The notes under the pieces were generated by a model. That model was not told where the DNA came from, ran no database searches, and saw only the letters and a list, made by a program, of their open reading frames with translations. A DNA stretch of 21,145 nucleotides from a virus: positions 1-21,145 of the IMG/VR virus record IMGVR_UViG_3300018063_000428; one strand, given 5' to 3'. Positions 1-8,431 of this stretch are shown piece by piece. The position numbers were made by a program, and so were the translations under genes. The number at the start of each line of letters is the position of its first letter. The stretch's first letter is position 1.

Positions 1-690
1 GAAGACGTCCGCCCGCCGGCAGACCTCGGCGAAGTCCTCGACGACCTCGATCCCCATGCGCCGGTAGTACCGAGCCAGCATCGGCAGGGCCCGGGGATGA
101 CCGTGGCCGAGGACGGTGTAGCGCTTGGCCAGCTGGGCCATGGCGAGGCGGAACTGAGGGAACGCCGGCATCGTCTCGGGGGCGATGCTGCAGGGCCAAT
201 GGAAGGCGATCGCCACCACGGGACTCGGGCCTTCCCCGCGGCTCGGCAGCTCGTCGAGCTTCGGGCACCCGACGACCTGGACGACCGCATCGGGATAGGC
301 CGCCTGCCAGCGGTCGGCGCTGGTCTGGTTGGGCATCAGGAACAGGTCGACGTCCTCGCAGTCGGCGCCGCCGGCGTAGTTGCCGAGGGTGTTCCCGTAG
401 CTCTGGCCAATGCCGTGCTCGAGGCGGACGAAGCCGCCATAGCCGCGCAGCCGGCCTCGCTTCTGGTCACCGTAGGACGCGACCATGGCCAAGGGTCCAT
501 CCGCGTTGGGCTTGACCCTGACGAACCCGCCCGCCATCCGGACCGGCTCCGCGGTGACGCCCAGCGAAGCGCAGTGGCCGACCAGCGCAGGAGCGGTCAG
601 GAACGTGCCGCGCAGCTGCTCGGGCAGCGCGCGCCACACCGGTGCCAGATGGTCCACGAAGTGAGGCTCGTAGGCGAGCGCGTCGATCAT
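1..690 (-). CDS. GT-B-like glycosyl/glycerophosphotransferase, partial (3' end outside window)
   Basis: The frame is open for 230 codons from an ATG at 690 and runs off the left edge without a stop. The start overlaps the stop of the GDP-mannose dehydratase gene as ATGA, which supports it. The protein has a central GCPKLDEL stretch (about residues 151-158), then a hydrophobic [10 protein letters not shown] strand, then [13 protein letters not shown] followed by a helix and [15 protein letters not shown]. That order resembles the linker and C-terminal Rossmann half of GT-B enzymes, particularly CDP-glycerol glycerophosphotransferase-like and epimerase-like families. No signal peptide or membrane segment is visible. 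Its position at the end of a chain of sugar-modifying genes supports a transferase role. The exact family, donor and acceptor cannot be told, and the last part of the protein is missing. Confidence 0.6.
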   Translation of the reverse strand, partial: MIDALAYEPHFVDHLAPVWRALPEQLRGTFLTAPALVGHCASLGVTAEPVRMAGGFVRVKPNADGPLAMVASYGDQKRGRLRGYGGFVRLEHGIGQSYGNTLGNYAGGADCEDVDLFLMPNQTSADRWQAAYPDAVVQVVGCPKLDELPSRGEGPSPVVAIAFHWPCSIAPETMPAFPQFRLAMAQLAKRYTVLGHGHPRALPMLARYYRRMGIEVVEDFAEVCRRADVF

Positions 691-1673
691 GCCGCTGCCA
701 GCCGTTCGTTTCGCCGTGCTTCGAGCCGGTCGAGATCAGCGTCGACCATCATGTGCACCATCTCCCGGAAGCCCATTTCCGGCCACCAGCCGAGCTCCTC
801 GCGGGCCTTCGTGGCGTCACCCAGCAGATGGGTGACCTCGGCCGGGCGATAGAGGCTCGGATCGACAACCACGTGCTCTAGGTAGTCGAGGCCGACATGG
901 GCAAACGCGACCTCGCAGAGCTCGCGCACGCTATGGGCGACGCCAGAGGCGATCACGTAGTCGCTGGGGTTGGGCTGCTGCAGCATCCGCCACATGGCCC
1001 GCACGTAGTCGCCAGCAAAGCCCCAGTCGCGTTCCGCATCGAGGCTGCCCATCAGCAGCGGGTCGTCGAGACCGCGGGAGATCCGCGCGGCCGCGCGGGT
1101 CACCTTGCGCGTCACGAACTCCGATCCCCGCCGCGGCGACTCATGGTTGAACGCGATGCCAGCCACGGCGAAGAGCCCGAAGCTCTCCCGATAGTTCACG
1201 GTCAGGTAATGGGCGTAGGCCTTGGCGACCCCGTAGGGCGAGCGCGGATGGAACGGGGTGAGCTCGGTCTGAGGCGTCTCGCGCACCTGGCCGTACATCT
1301 CCGACGACGAGGCCTGATAGAACCGGATGCTGGGATCGACCTGGCGGATCGCCTCGAGCAGGCGGGTGACGCCGAGCGCAGTCACCTCCCCGGTGTAGAC
1401 CGGCTGGTTCCAGCTGGTGGGAACGAAGCTCTGGGCGGCCAGGTTGTAGACCTCGTCGGGATGGGCCAGGCGTAGGGCTGCCACGAGCGACGCCTCGTCA
1501 AGCAGGTCGCCGGCCACGATCTCGACGTCGTCGAGGAGATGCGCGATGCGTTCGTCGGTGATCGTGCTGCTGCGCCGGACCATGCCGACGACGCGGTAGC
1601 TCTTCTCGAGAAGCAGCTCGGCCAGGTACGAGCCGTCCTGGCCGGTGATGCCGGTGATCAGCGCCGTCTTCAT
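687..1673 (-). CDS. gmd: GDP-mannose 4,6-dehydratase
   Basis: The predicted 328-aa enzyme converts GDP-mannose to GDP-4-keto-6-deoxymannose, the precursor of GDP-fucose, GDP-rhamnose and GDP-perosamine, in the cytosol. It is a short-chain dehydratase with the NADP-binding motif [13 protein letters not shown] (residues 7-19), NLAAQSFV (77-84), active-site region SSSEMYG (122-128), and PRSPYGVAK with Tyr147 and Lys151. [16 protein letters not shown] (175-190) and [14 protein letters not shown] (211-224) are further family hallmarks. Length is slightly short but normal. The ATG at 1673 is chosen because the Rossmann motif begins at once and the start overlaps the upstream methyltransferase stop as ATGA. 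No reductase or epimerase that would finish a deoxysugar is visible, so the product must be completed by a gene further left or by the host. Confidence 0.93.
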   Translation of the reverse strand: MKTALITGITGQDGSYLAELLLEKSYRVVGMVRRSSTITDERIAHLLDDVEIVAGDLLDEASLVAALRLAHPDEVYNLAAQSFVPTSWNQPVYTGEVTALGVTRLLEAIRQVDPSIRFYQASSSEMYGQVRETPQTELTPFHPRSPYGVAKAYAHYLTVNYRESFGLFAVAGIAFNHESPRRGSEFVTRKVTRAAARISRGLDDPLLMGSLDAERDWGFAGDYVRAMWRMLQQPNPSDYVIASGVAHSVRELCEVAFAHVGLDYLEHVVVDPSLYRPAEVTHLLGDATKAREELGWWPEMGFREMVHMMVDADLDRLEARRNERLAAA

Positions 1674-2347
1674 GGCGGCCCCACCCGTCGCCCGAGCCAC
1701 AGGTTGGGCAGCGCCGACCCGTCGGTGGTACCGATGATCTCCACATCGGCCCACGTCCCACTCGGGAGGATCACCTGATCGACCGCGCGCTGGTGCCGGT
1801 CTCGCGTCGTGTCCCGTATCCAGCCGCCCGCTCCGTCGGAGGTGTTCGCGTAGTAGTCGTGGACCGCGACCCATGCGCCGGGCGCGAGGTACGGCAGCCA
1901 CGCAAGGTAGTCATCGGTCACCGACTTGAAGGCATGGTCAGCGTCGTGGAAGAACAGGCCCACGGGCTTGGCCCACATCGCGGCGACGGAGATGGCGGTC
2001 GACCGCAGCGGGGTCGTGATAGCCCATCCGCTGACCAGCGCGATGTTCGTGCCCCAACGCTCGAGGGCTCCCTCCTCAGCCCATTCCGGGTCCTCGAGGG
2101 GATCCCCGGGCGTCCCGTAGAGGGGCCAGGGATCGATGCAGGTCACATGCGCCCCGTTCCCGGCGCGGCTGCCGGCCGCCAGCCAGCAACTGGACAGGCC
2201 GCGGTGTGATCCGATCTCGACGATGGCCTCCGCAGCCGGAACGCCTGCGGCCAGGTCGGCCAAGCGGCGCCCCTCCTCGGGGGCCACAAGGCCCTTCATG
2301 CCGAGCAACACCTCGAGCGGGAGGGTCGCCTCAGCCAGGACGGTCAT
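1670..2347 (-). CDS. class I SAM-dependent methyltransferase
   Basis: This 225-aa protein has a Rossmann-type methyltransferase core. [11 protein letters not shown] (residues 43-53) is the glycine-rich SAM-binding motif, VTCIDPW (68-74) fits the acidic strand-2 residue, and [23 protein letters not shown] (132-154) followed by GAWVAVHDY is typical of the Methyltransf_24/cephalosporin-hydroxylase-like group often found in polysaccharide clusters. The start at 2347 overlaps the FkbM gene stop by ATGA, and its own stop overlaps the dehydratase start the same way. The context suggests that it methylates a sugar or nucleotide-sugar, but the substrate cannot be read from the sequence. A longer frame upstream overlaps the FkbM gene and is not used. 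Confidence 0.8.
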   Translation of the reverse strand: MTVLAEATLPLEVLLGMKGLVAPEEGRRLADLAAGVPAAEAIVEIGSHRGLSSCWLAAGSRAGNGAHVTCIDPWPLYGTPGDPLEDPEWAEEGALERWGTNIALVSGWAITTPLRSTAISVAAMWAKPVGLFFHDADHAFKSVTDDYLAWLPYLAPGAWVAVHDYYANTSDGAGGWIRDTTRDRHQRAVDQVILPSGTWADVEIIGTTDGSALPNLWLGRRVGPP

Positions 2348-2973
2348 GGCGCCCACTCGTAGAGGTAGGTCTGGCGGGTCTGGCCCCACTCGGCCGCGAG
2401 GCGGTAGCCGGGCAGCAGAGAGCCGTAGCGGCCGGTCCAGTCCTCGATGAGGATCAGTGGATGACAGCGCGCGATCGTGTCAGCGGCACCCACCAGGACT
2501 TGCGGCTCATGGGACTCGACGTCGATCTTCATCAGGGCCACGCTGCCGAAGTCGAACGAGTCGAGCGTCACCGCCTCCACCTCGAGCGGCCCATCCTCGG
2601 TGACCATGGAGTGCCCCAGGTTGGCCTCAGACCGCATCCGGAGCGTGCGCGCTCGATCGCTGAGCGCCTGCGGGTGGACTGTCACCGTCGGGTAGGCAGC
2701 CACGTTGCGGCGCAGGAGAGCCAGGTTGTCCGGCCACGGCTCGAAGGCATGGATCGCCGCGTGTCGCACGAACTCCGCCAGGAAGACGGTGTGGTTGCCG
2801 ACCATCGCGCCGGCGTCGATCAGGACGCCTCCGTCAATGCGCTTGACCAGCTCGTCGAGGATCTCGGCCTCGTAGAAGTCACCGGTCTGGCGGATCTCGT
2901 CGGACACGAAGTCACCGGGCGCATGGAGGGCCAGATGGACGCCGCGCAGCGCGACGGGGGCCGCGACGGTCAT
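2344..2973 (-). CDS. FkbM-family methyltransferase
   Basis: The 209-aa protein carries the FkbM fold signatures: GVLIDAGAMVGNHTVFLAEF (residues 49-68, SAM-binding loop), IHAFEPWPDNLALLRRN (74-90, acidic end of strand 2), and LMKIDVESHEPQVLVGA (148-164, the family's KIDVEG-like motif). FkbM enzymes are O-methyltransferases, commonly acting on sugars, polyketides or glycans. The ATG at 2973 overlaps the glycosyltransferase stop by ATGA. It forms part of the same coupled chain as the two-domain glycosyltransferase before it and the second methyltransferase after it, so two methyl marks on one glycan are plausible. That is inference; the acceptor is unknown. Confidence 0.87.
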   Translation of the reverse strand: MTVAAPVALRGVHLALHAPGDFVSDEIRQTGDFYEAEILDELVKRIDGGVLIDAGAMVGNHTVFLAEFVRHAAIHAFEPWPDNLALLRRNVAAYPTVTVHPQALSDRARTLRMRSEANLGHSMVTEDGPLEVEAVTLDSFDFGSVALMKIDVESHEPQVLVGAADTIARCHPLILIEDWTGRYGSLLPGYRLAAEWGQTRQTYLYEWAP

Positions 2974-4292
2974 GCCGACTCCTCCATCGCCTGGGGCAGC
3001 CAGCTCCCCGCCCAGTGATGGGCGGCGAACGCCCATGGCTGTGCCGCAGCGTGGTCCTCCGCGCGGAGGTGCTTCGCCTTGTAGTGGTACGGGTAGAACG
3101 ACCCTGGCGGGAACAGCAGCACGTCGGACCGGCCGGGCAGGATCGCGGTCGTGACGCCGGGCCCCGACTCCCACGCGCCGCGTCGGATCCGCTTCAGGGC
3201 CATCTCCAGGCAGGCCCGGATAGCGGGGTGCTCGGGCTCAGCGCCCAGGACCGCATCGGGCACCACCTTGGCGTCCTCCCACGCCGCGAAGGCGCGCAGC
3301 GGCAGGAGCGGCTCGAAGCTGCGGTAGGGCTCGACGTCCGAGTCGACGTAGATGCCGCCCCAGCGCCACAACGCCTCGAGGCGGATCAGGCCGGCCAGCT
3401 GGGCCCCGGAGGTGCAGGCCGACCATCGGTGGGCGGTCAGCGGCCACTCGGTGGGATCGAGCGGGTCTCGGTGGGTCAGGAGCGTCCAGTCGGGGTGCAG
3501 CTCGCCGAAGCGGTGCCACCAGGCCTCCGACTCGGCCGAGGTGACCTCCGGGACCACCCGGTGAAGGATGCGCGGGATGTTCTCGTGAGCACGGGCCTGG
3601 GGGCGAAGCAGGACGTCATCGCCGCGCAGCAGCGCCCGGATGGCCACCTGGTCGCCGAGGGACGCCGAATACTGCTCACGTCGGGCGCGGTTGGCCTGGT
3701 ACGAGGGAGAATCCCGGCGGCCTTCCGGAGCCGTCGGGTGGTACAGATGCCAGGACTCGCCCTCGATCTTGTGGAGGGTGGTGCCGAACGTCTCGCACGC
3801 GCAGGCGAAGGCGGTGTCCTCGAAGCCCCAGCCCTCGAATCGCTCATCGAAACCACCGACGGTGTCCCACAGCTGGCGGGGGATGGCGACGACCGAGCTG
3901 CACATCTGGGTGTAGGTCTTCGCGACGTACTTCCGCCAGCTGCCCTGGTCGCCGGCCATGACGCGCCGGCTGCCGCGCTCGCTCAGGTTGTGCCGACGGG
4001 TGAAGGGCAGCACCAGGCGGTTGCCCTCGTCGTGGGCGACCTCGATGGCCTCGCGGACCTGAGCGGCGTCGCAGATCACGTCCGCGTCGATCAGGAGCCC
4101 CACGTCCCAGGCGCCGGCCAGCGCGGCCGCGCGGTTGCACGCCGCCGATCGGTTGAACAGGCCCTCGGTGTGGTGGCCTTCGAAGATCGGCAGCTCGGGG
4201 AGCTCGCGTTCCCACCAGGCGCGGATCCAGGCCCAGACGCTGTCGCGGTACCCGTGGTCCTCCCGGCGAGGTACCAAGATGACGGCCTTCAT
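2970..4292 (-). CDS. two-domain glycosyltransferase (GT2/GT7C-like plus GT32-like)
   Basis: The 440-aa protein appears to hold two GT-A domains. The N-terminal half starts MKAVILVPRRE, has LLIDADVI with a DxD metal site (Asp69, Asp71), and GGFDERFEGWGFEDTAF (146-162), the galactosyltransferase C-terminal motif that binds acceptor. The C-terminal half starts IPRILHRVVPE (239-249) and contains LEALWRWGGIYVDSDVE (305-321) with a second DxD (Asp317, Asp319), the hallmark of GT32/OCH1-like and capsular sugar transferases. No membrane segment is visible, so it is probably cytosolic. Its ATG overlaps the stop of the preceding head gene (ATGA at 4289-4292), placing it directly in the virion assembly operon. 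It may add two successive sugars; donors and acceptors are unknown. Confidence 0.85.
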   Translation of the reverse strand: MKAVILVPRREDHGYRDSVWAWIRAWWERELPELPIFEGHHTEGLFNRSAACNRAAALAGAWDVGLLIDADVICDAAQVREAIEVAHDEGNRLVLPFTRRHNLSERGSRRVMAGDQGSWRKYVAKTYTQMCSSVVAIPRQLWDTVGGFDERFEGWGFEDTAFACACETFGTTLHKIEGESWHLYHPTAPEGRRDSPSYQANRARREQYSASLGDQVAIRALLRGDDVLLRPQARAHENIPRILHRVVPEVTSAESEAWWHRFGELHPDWTLLTHRDPLDPTEWPLTAHRWSACTSGAQLAGLIRLEALWRWGGIYVDSDVEPYRSFEPLLPLRAFAAWEDAKVVPDAVLGAEPEHPAIRACLEMALKRIRRGAWESGPGVTTAILPGRSDVLLFPPGSFYPYHYKAKHLRAEDHAAAQPWAFAAHHWAGSWLPQAMEESA

Positions 4293-4699
4293 GAGCCTTC
4301 CACCACGGCAGGGGAGGCCACGAAGCGACAGTCGACCTCGAGGTGATGGCCAACGCCGGCGGCGTTCCGCGGCATGCCCACCAGTTCGAAGATCGCATCC
4401 GGCAGGTCGGCGGCCACTACTCCACAGGCCGATGCCGTGTGACGGATCCGGTCGGCGTTGGTGAGATCGGTCGGGAACAGGTAGACCGTGTAGTCGCTGA
4501 GGGCCACGCCGGCTTGGCTGATGAGCGCCTTCTCACGCGCGCTCTTCGGCTGGGGGAGCCCCTTCACCGAGGCCAGCGGGACGAAGTCGCGCAGGACCTC
4601 GCCGGGGTACTCGTCGTCCTCCAGCTCCTCGCCACCCGCGATCAGATGCTCCGGCCGCTCGATGAGCAGGTCGTGGATGAGCCGATCACCAAAGCTCAT
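4289..4699 (-). CDS. putative head closure / head-tail adaptor protein
   Basis: This 136-aa protein begins MSFGDRLIHDLLIERPEHLI and has a predicted beta-rich second half (YTVYLFPTDLTNADRIRH, then GVGHHLEVDCRFVAS). Size, position two bases after the gp6-like connector and the overall pattern fit the small head-closure or stopper proteins that cap the portal channel in HK97-type siphophages. There is no catalytic motif. Start at ATG 4699, two bases after the connector stop. Its stop overlaps the glycosyltransferase start as ATGA, which is odd because neck and tail-terminator genes normally follow here. Assignment relies mostly on gene order, so a different neck protein is possible. Confidence 0.55.
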   Translation of the reverse strand: MSFGDRLIHDLLIERPEHLIAGGEELEDDEYPGEVLRDFVPLASVKGLPQPKSAREKALISQAGVALSDYTVYLFPTDLTNADRIRHTASACGVVAADLPDAIFELVGMPRNAAGVGHHLEVDCRFVASPAVVEGS

Positions 4700-4701
4700 G
4701 G

Positions 4702-5241
4702 TCAGGCGAACTCAAGGGGACGGGCCCGGAGGGTGTCGAGGATCGTCTCTCGCTCTTGGGCGTAGTTCCAGACGCTGTTCGACTGGAACACCTGGCGCCA
4801 GTCGCCGATCTCCTCTTCCTGGATCCCCGGGTGGTGATCGAGGAAGAGCTTGACCAGCGCGATCTGCACCACCTGGCGCGAGGAGTCGTCGTCGGTAGGC
4901 TCGTACTCGATCTCCACCGGCCCGGCCCAGTAGGTCGCCGGCGTGGTCCCGGTAGCCAAGCGCTTGAGGCTGACACCGTCGGACAGGAGTCGGTAGTCGT
5001 CCTCAGCGAGGGTGCGCTCGTAGGAGTAGCCGAGCCACTCCTTGACGCTGGTGATCGTCGCTGCTGGGCGGGGGAGAAAGATGAACGACCCGCCCCCATC
5101 ACGGACCTCCGTGACGTCACCCTCGACGCCAATGACCTCAGCGATCGCCTGCCACGCCGCGTCGAGCAGGAGCTCGAGGGCTTCGGCGCCCAACGCGGTG
5201 GTGACGTGGAGGCGGAAGCCCGCGACGTTGAGCGAGGCCAC
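4702..5241 (-). CDS. gp6-like head-tail connector protein
   Basis: This 179-aa protein has the alpha-helical layout of HK97 gp6-type connectors, which form a ring on the portal. An N-terminal helix carries ALELLLDAAWQAIAEVIG, a middle segment resembles the sheet region of these proteins (DDYRLLSDGVSLKRL, about residues 81-95), and a C-terminal helix carries VVQIALVKLFLDHHPG. It starts with GTG at 5241, three bases after the stop of the small zinc-knuckle gene; no strong Shine-Dalgarno is seen. Location downstream of the major capsid gene and upstream of a closure protein is the usual order. No enzymatic role is expected. Confidence 0.72.
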   Translation of the reverse strand: MASLNVAGFRLHVTTALGAEALELLLDAAWQAIAEVIGVEGDVTEVRDGGGSFIFLPRPAATITSVKEWLGYSYERTLAEDDYRLLSDGVSLKRLATGTTPATYWAGPVEIEYEPTDDDSSRQVVQIALVKLFLDHHPGIQEEEIGDWRQVFQSNSVWNYAQERETILDTLRARPLEFA

Positions 5242-5244
5242 GTT

Positions 5245-5487
5245 CTACTTCGCGGCCTTGTGCGCGGCCGCGGTGGCCGCCTTGTCCTCTTTGCCGGTCT
5301 CGGGGTCGACGACCACGACGTCCTTGCCGCGGTAGCCGGCGACGCCGCGCTTCACCTTCTGCTTCGGGACGTAGATCCTCTGTTCAGCCACGGGAGTTAC
5401 CTCGCTCAGTGCGGTGATGGGCGGGAAGGCCAGTGGCTGGTGGCCACAGGCGCCGTTGGCCTTCCCGCAAATCGGACAGGCGCTCAT
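5245..5487 (-). CDS. small head-operon protein with N-terminal zinc knuckle
   Basis: This 80-aa protein opens with CPICGKANGACGH, so Cys4, Cys7, Cys14 and His16 could bind one zinc ion. A basic middle (YVPKQKVKRGVAGYRGKDVVVV) and a Lys/Ala-rich tail follow. Proteins of this size with a similar CPxCG start are often seen between capsid and connector genes in actinophages; their job is not known to me. It lies 14 bp after the capsid stop and 3 bp before the connector start, so it is part of the head operon. ATG at 5487 is the only sensible start. Confidence 0.68.
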   Translation of the reverse strand: MSACPICGKANGACGHQPLAFPPITALSEVTPVAEQRIYVPKQKVKRGVAGYRGKDVVVVDPETGKEDKAATAAAHKAAK

Positions 5488-5501
5488 CCGTTCAGGTCAG
5501 G

Positions 5502-6824
5502 TCAGCTGGCTGCCGACCACTCGTCGAAGGTGATCTCCACGAACGCGGTCGGGAAGTACACCGGGAAGGCGAGCCGCTCCTCGAAGAGGATCACCGCCAG
5601 GTTGCGGACGAAGAAGTCCGCGTGCTGGTCGGCGGTCAGCACCGTGAGGGGCTGGCGCTCGTAGATCGTGGCCCCACCGCGGGCGCCCACCAGGGCCGTC
5701 CCTTCGGCGAGAACCTCGGTCTCGACCCGCGTGAGCTTCCAGATCGGCGGCGACTCCTCGCCCCCACCGGCGGCGAACGGGTCGCCGGCCCGGTAGCGGC
5801 CCTCAAGGTCCTTCATCAGATCGAACTCCTCGGAGTCGATCGGGTTGATGAGGATGAAGGTGGGGCGCATGCGCGACACGCCGGTGCGCACCAGGCGCCG
5901 GGCCGTCCGGACACCGTCGAGGTTGCCGTTGTCGGTGCCGCCCGACAGGTCCAGGGTCTGGATGCTCGGCTGGTCCAGGATGCCCGAGATGTTCGGGGGC
6001 GTCCCGTTGCCGTTGATCAGCTGGTCCTCTTCCTCGAGGCTGATCATGATCCGGCCCTGGTTGTCGATCAGCGACCGCATCTGGCTGGTGTCGGCCAGTG
6101 CCTGGCGGGTCGTCGCCATCCAGGTGGCGATCCACTCGGCCTCGGCCGTCCTGCGCTGCCACGCGACACTCGACTGCGGCTTCGCGCCCGTGGTCGTTGT
6201 GTCAGTCGCCTGCGCAACGGCGGCTGCGGCGTTGTCGAAGCCGCTCTGAGCCGCGTAGCTGATCGTGTCTCCTGCCGGCATGTCCTCCACCGGGAAGAGG
6301 TCGCGCACGACGCGCGGCCGCTGCGGCAGTTCGAGGACGCCCGGCAGGTAGTACGGCGTCACCAGCCCGGCGGCCGGCTGCCCGGTCTCGGTGTTGATGA
6401 CGTCGGTGGCGGCCGCCTGGAATCCGCCCTTCGGCCGGCGGCCGACGATGACGGGATCGGAGCGGAACTTCGTGTTCTCGCTCGACAGGGAGCCCGACTC
6501 GACGAGCTCCCTGTAGGCGGGGGAATCGACGAACTGCTGACCCATCGTCTTCGCGGCGTTCGGGTCGAGCTGCGTCGAGTTGAAGCGCATCGGGGTGCCG
6601 GTTGCCTTGCCGGTGTACCACTCGAAGCGCTCGCGCAGCGTGCCGACGTTGTCGTCGGTCGTCTGCGCCTTGCCCGCGGATGCGTCGAGCTCGTGGAACT
6701 CGGCCATCAGGGCGTTGAAGTGTTCCTCGTCCTCGACCTTGACGATGCCCTCGGCATCGGTCAGGGCCTTGGCCTCGGTGAGCTTGGCGAGCGCCTGCTC
6801 GCGAAGCTCGATTGCCTTGCTCAT
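5502..6824 (-). CDS. HK97-fold major capsid protein
   Basis: This 440-aa protein has an N-terminal helical, charged region (residues 1-75, coiled-coil-like, matching the scaffolding delta domain removed by the prohead protease), then the HK97 capsid domain. Telling segments are GLVTPYYLPGVLELPQRPRV (153-172), the long helix region with QMRSLIDNQGRIMISLEEEDQLINGNGTPPNISGIL (the G-(N/D)-G-T-x-x-x-x-x-G-(I/L) capsid signature) and a C-terminal beta region with FFVRNLAVILFEERLAFPVYFP. The ATG at 6824 overlaps the protease stop as ATGA, so protease and capsid are translationally coupled. Length is normal for a capsid synthesised with its own scaffold domain. The residues forming any covalent cross-link were not identified. 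Confidence 0.94.
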   Translation of the reverse strand: MSKAIELREQALAKLTEAKALTDAEGIVKVEDEEHFNALMAEFHELDASAGKAQTTDDNVGTLRERFEWYTGKATGTPMRFNSTQLDPNAAKTMGQQFVDSPAYRELVESGSLSSENTKFRSDPVIVGRRPKGGFQAAATDVINTETGQPAAGLVTPYYLPGVLELPQRPRVVRDLFPVEDMPAGDTISYAAQSGFDNAAAAVAQATDTTTTGAKPQSSVAWQRRTAEAEWIATWMATTRQALADTSQMRSLIDNQGRIMISLEEEDQLINGNGTPPNISGILDQPSIQTLDLSGGTDNGNLDGVRTARRLVRTGVSRMRPTFILINPIDSEEFDLMKDLEGRYRAGDPFAAGGGEESPPIWKLTRVETEVLAEGTALVGARGGATIYERQPLTVLTADQHADFFVRNLAVILFEERLAFPVYFPTAFVEITFDEWSAAS

Positions 6825-8419
6825 GACGGAAGAACCTCGCTACTGGTGATCCCGTAGCGCGCTGCAGCCTCGAATATCTCGAGGTGCCTGCGGGCACTCG
6901 GGGTTGTCGCAGCGGCCTCCTCCGGCTCGTCCGTATCGAGGAGCTGCCCGATCTCGTTCTGGATCGACCCGAACGAGTCCGAGAGAGCGCTGAGCTGCTC
7001 CCGGATGGGTTCAGAGACGCCTGGGCGTCCCTCCTTGGCCCGCAGCCGGGCGCGCTCACGTGCGTGGGCGACCAGCTCGGTCGCCTCGTCCGTTACCAGG
7101 GCGAGGCGTTCGCTGAATGCGAGGTGGACGCCGGGGGCTCGACCCTGCAGCGGCGGTGCCTCGCGGTCCGCGTCGGTGAGATGGCCGGCTAGGTGGGCAT
7201 GCACCCCCTGCCGGTCTGAGTCCGGGATGTCGGCGCCGCCGCGGCCGCCGTTCAGGACCGCGATGCCGCTCGAGCAGGCGCGGAGGTTCGCGGGGCCTGG
7301 CTCACCGTCACCCGAGACCTCGTGGTGGATGAACTTGTAGGACGCCTTGGCGTCCGGATCCCCGTCGTCATCGACCCAGGCGTGTGCCTGGCGAAGCGTG
7401 GAGCCGGCACCGTCGCCGGATGGCAGCCGCGCCTCGTTCGCCGGGCCGTCCCACTCGTCGTCCGAGGTCGTGGTCTTGTGGCGGCCGATGGCGGCGGCCA
7501 TGAGGGCCAGGGAAGAGAAGCTGGCAGCGGGACCGGTCCGGCGCACGTTCAGTCGCGCCATGCGCTGCACCGTGGCGTCGAGGGTGGCGATGCGGTCGAC
7601 CATGCCAACCGCCTTGGCGGCCCTGGCCAACAGCATCCGACCTTCGCCGAAGTCTGCACCGGAGACCTTCGCCGTCGACACGCCGCGCCCCTTCGCCACG
7701 GCGCCGACGAACATCGAGTAGAACTCGTCGGCCATGCTCTGGACGTGGGCGACCGCGTCATCGCTGAGCGGCAGGTCCTCGTGGCCCTCGGCCTTGTACT
7801 TGCCGGCGGTGATGAAGGTGGTCGTGATCCCGAGCGCGTCCTTGGCCCGGCTGAAGTCCTCATGGATAGCGAGGATTCCGATCGAGCCCACCTGGCCCGA
7901 TGGCGTCACCACCACCTCGTCGGCCTGGGCGGCGATGTAGTAGGCGGCAGAGCCCGCCATGGTGTTCGCGACCGCAACGATGCGCTTCGTGCCGCGGGCT
8001 TCTCGGACCTCGGTGGCGAACTCTTCGATGCCGTCGACTGCCCCACCCGGGGAGTCGATGTCGAAGACGATCGCCCCGATCTCGGGGTCTGCGAGGGCAT
8101 CGCGGAACTGGCCAGTGAGCTGCTCGACCGACGTCCCGCCGCTCAGCGCGGTCATGAGCGTCATCCGCTGGCTGATGACGCCGTAGATGGGGATGAGCGC
8201 CACGCCAGTGGCGTTCGGACCGCCACGCCGGGGACCGTTGGCCTGGGCCTCGATCCGATGGCGGATCTCGTCCTCGCTGAAGGTGCCGCCTTCAGCCCGG
8301 AAGCGTGCGACCTCGGCAATGATGCCGAGCATCTCGGGCGTGATCGCCCACGGCGTGTCGAAGACCGCCTTCAGAACGTGGGGATACCTGGTCGGTGCCT
8401 GTGCTGTTGCCCCTGGCAC
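6821..8419 (-). CDS. S49-type prohead protease with C-terminal extension
   Basis: The 532-aa protein should mature the capsid by cleaving the delta domain. Residues 72-295 form a ClpP/crotonase-fold S49 (SppA-like) peptidase: FDIDSPGGAVDG (119-130), MAGSAAYY with nucleophile Ser157, VGSIG (177-181) and AGKYKAEG whose second Lys (about 209) matches the general base. Residues about 322-425 hold a separate block with WDGP, SYKFIHHEV, LNGGRGGADIP and HLAGHL that I have seen fused to phage head proteases but cannot name with certainty. The end is helical and acidic (about 435-505), perhaps scaffold-like. It starts with GTG at 8419, preceded by a GGAGG site seven bases away. The stop overlaps the capsid ATG. 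Confidence 0.88.
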   Translation of the reverse strand: MPGATAQAPTRYPHVLKAVFDTPWAITPEMLGIIAEVARFRAEGGTFSEDEIRHRIEAQANGPRRGGPNATGVALIPIYGVISQRMTLMTALSGGTSVEQLTGQFRDALADPEIGAIVFDIDSPGGAVDGIEEFATEVREARGTKRIVAVANTMAGSAAYYIAAQADEVVVTPSGQVGSIGILAIHEDFSRAKDALGITTTFITAGKYKAEGHEDLPLSDDAVAHVQSMADEFYSMFVGAVAKGRGVSTAKVSGADFGEGRMLLARAAKAVGMVDRIATLDATVQRMARLNVRRTGPAASFSSLALMAAAIGRHKTTTSDDEWDGPANEARLPSGDGAGSTLRQAHAWVDDDGDPDAKASYKFIHHEVSGDGEPGPANLRACSSGIAVLNGGRGGADIPDSDRQGVHAHLAGHLTDADREAPPLQGRAPGVHLAFSERLALVTDEATELVAHARERARLRAKEGRPGVSEPIREQLSALSDSFGSIQNEIGQLLDTDEPEEAAATTPSARRHLEIFEAAARYGITSSEVLPS

Positions 8420-8426
8420 GATGCAG

Positions 8427-8431
8427 CCTCC
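8427..8431 (-). promoter_or_regulatory. Shine-Dalgarno site for the prohead protease GTG start
   Basis: Reads GGAGG on the minus strand, seven bases before the GTG at 8419. It decides the start of the protease gene, which has no nearby ATG. Confidence 0.6.

Noticed and set aside
1670-1901. Longer N-terminal extension of the GDP-mannose dehydratase frame
   Set aside because: The extension overlaps the methyltransferase gene and has no motif; the NADP-binding site begins right after ATG 1673.
3015-4346. 443-codon open frame on the plus strand
   Set aside because: It is antisense to the two-domain glycosyltransferase, whose motifs are intact.
5433-6857. 474-codon open frame on the plus strand
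   Set aside because: It is antisense to the major capsid gene, with biased composition and no recognisable domain.
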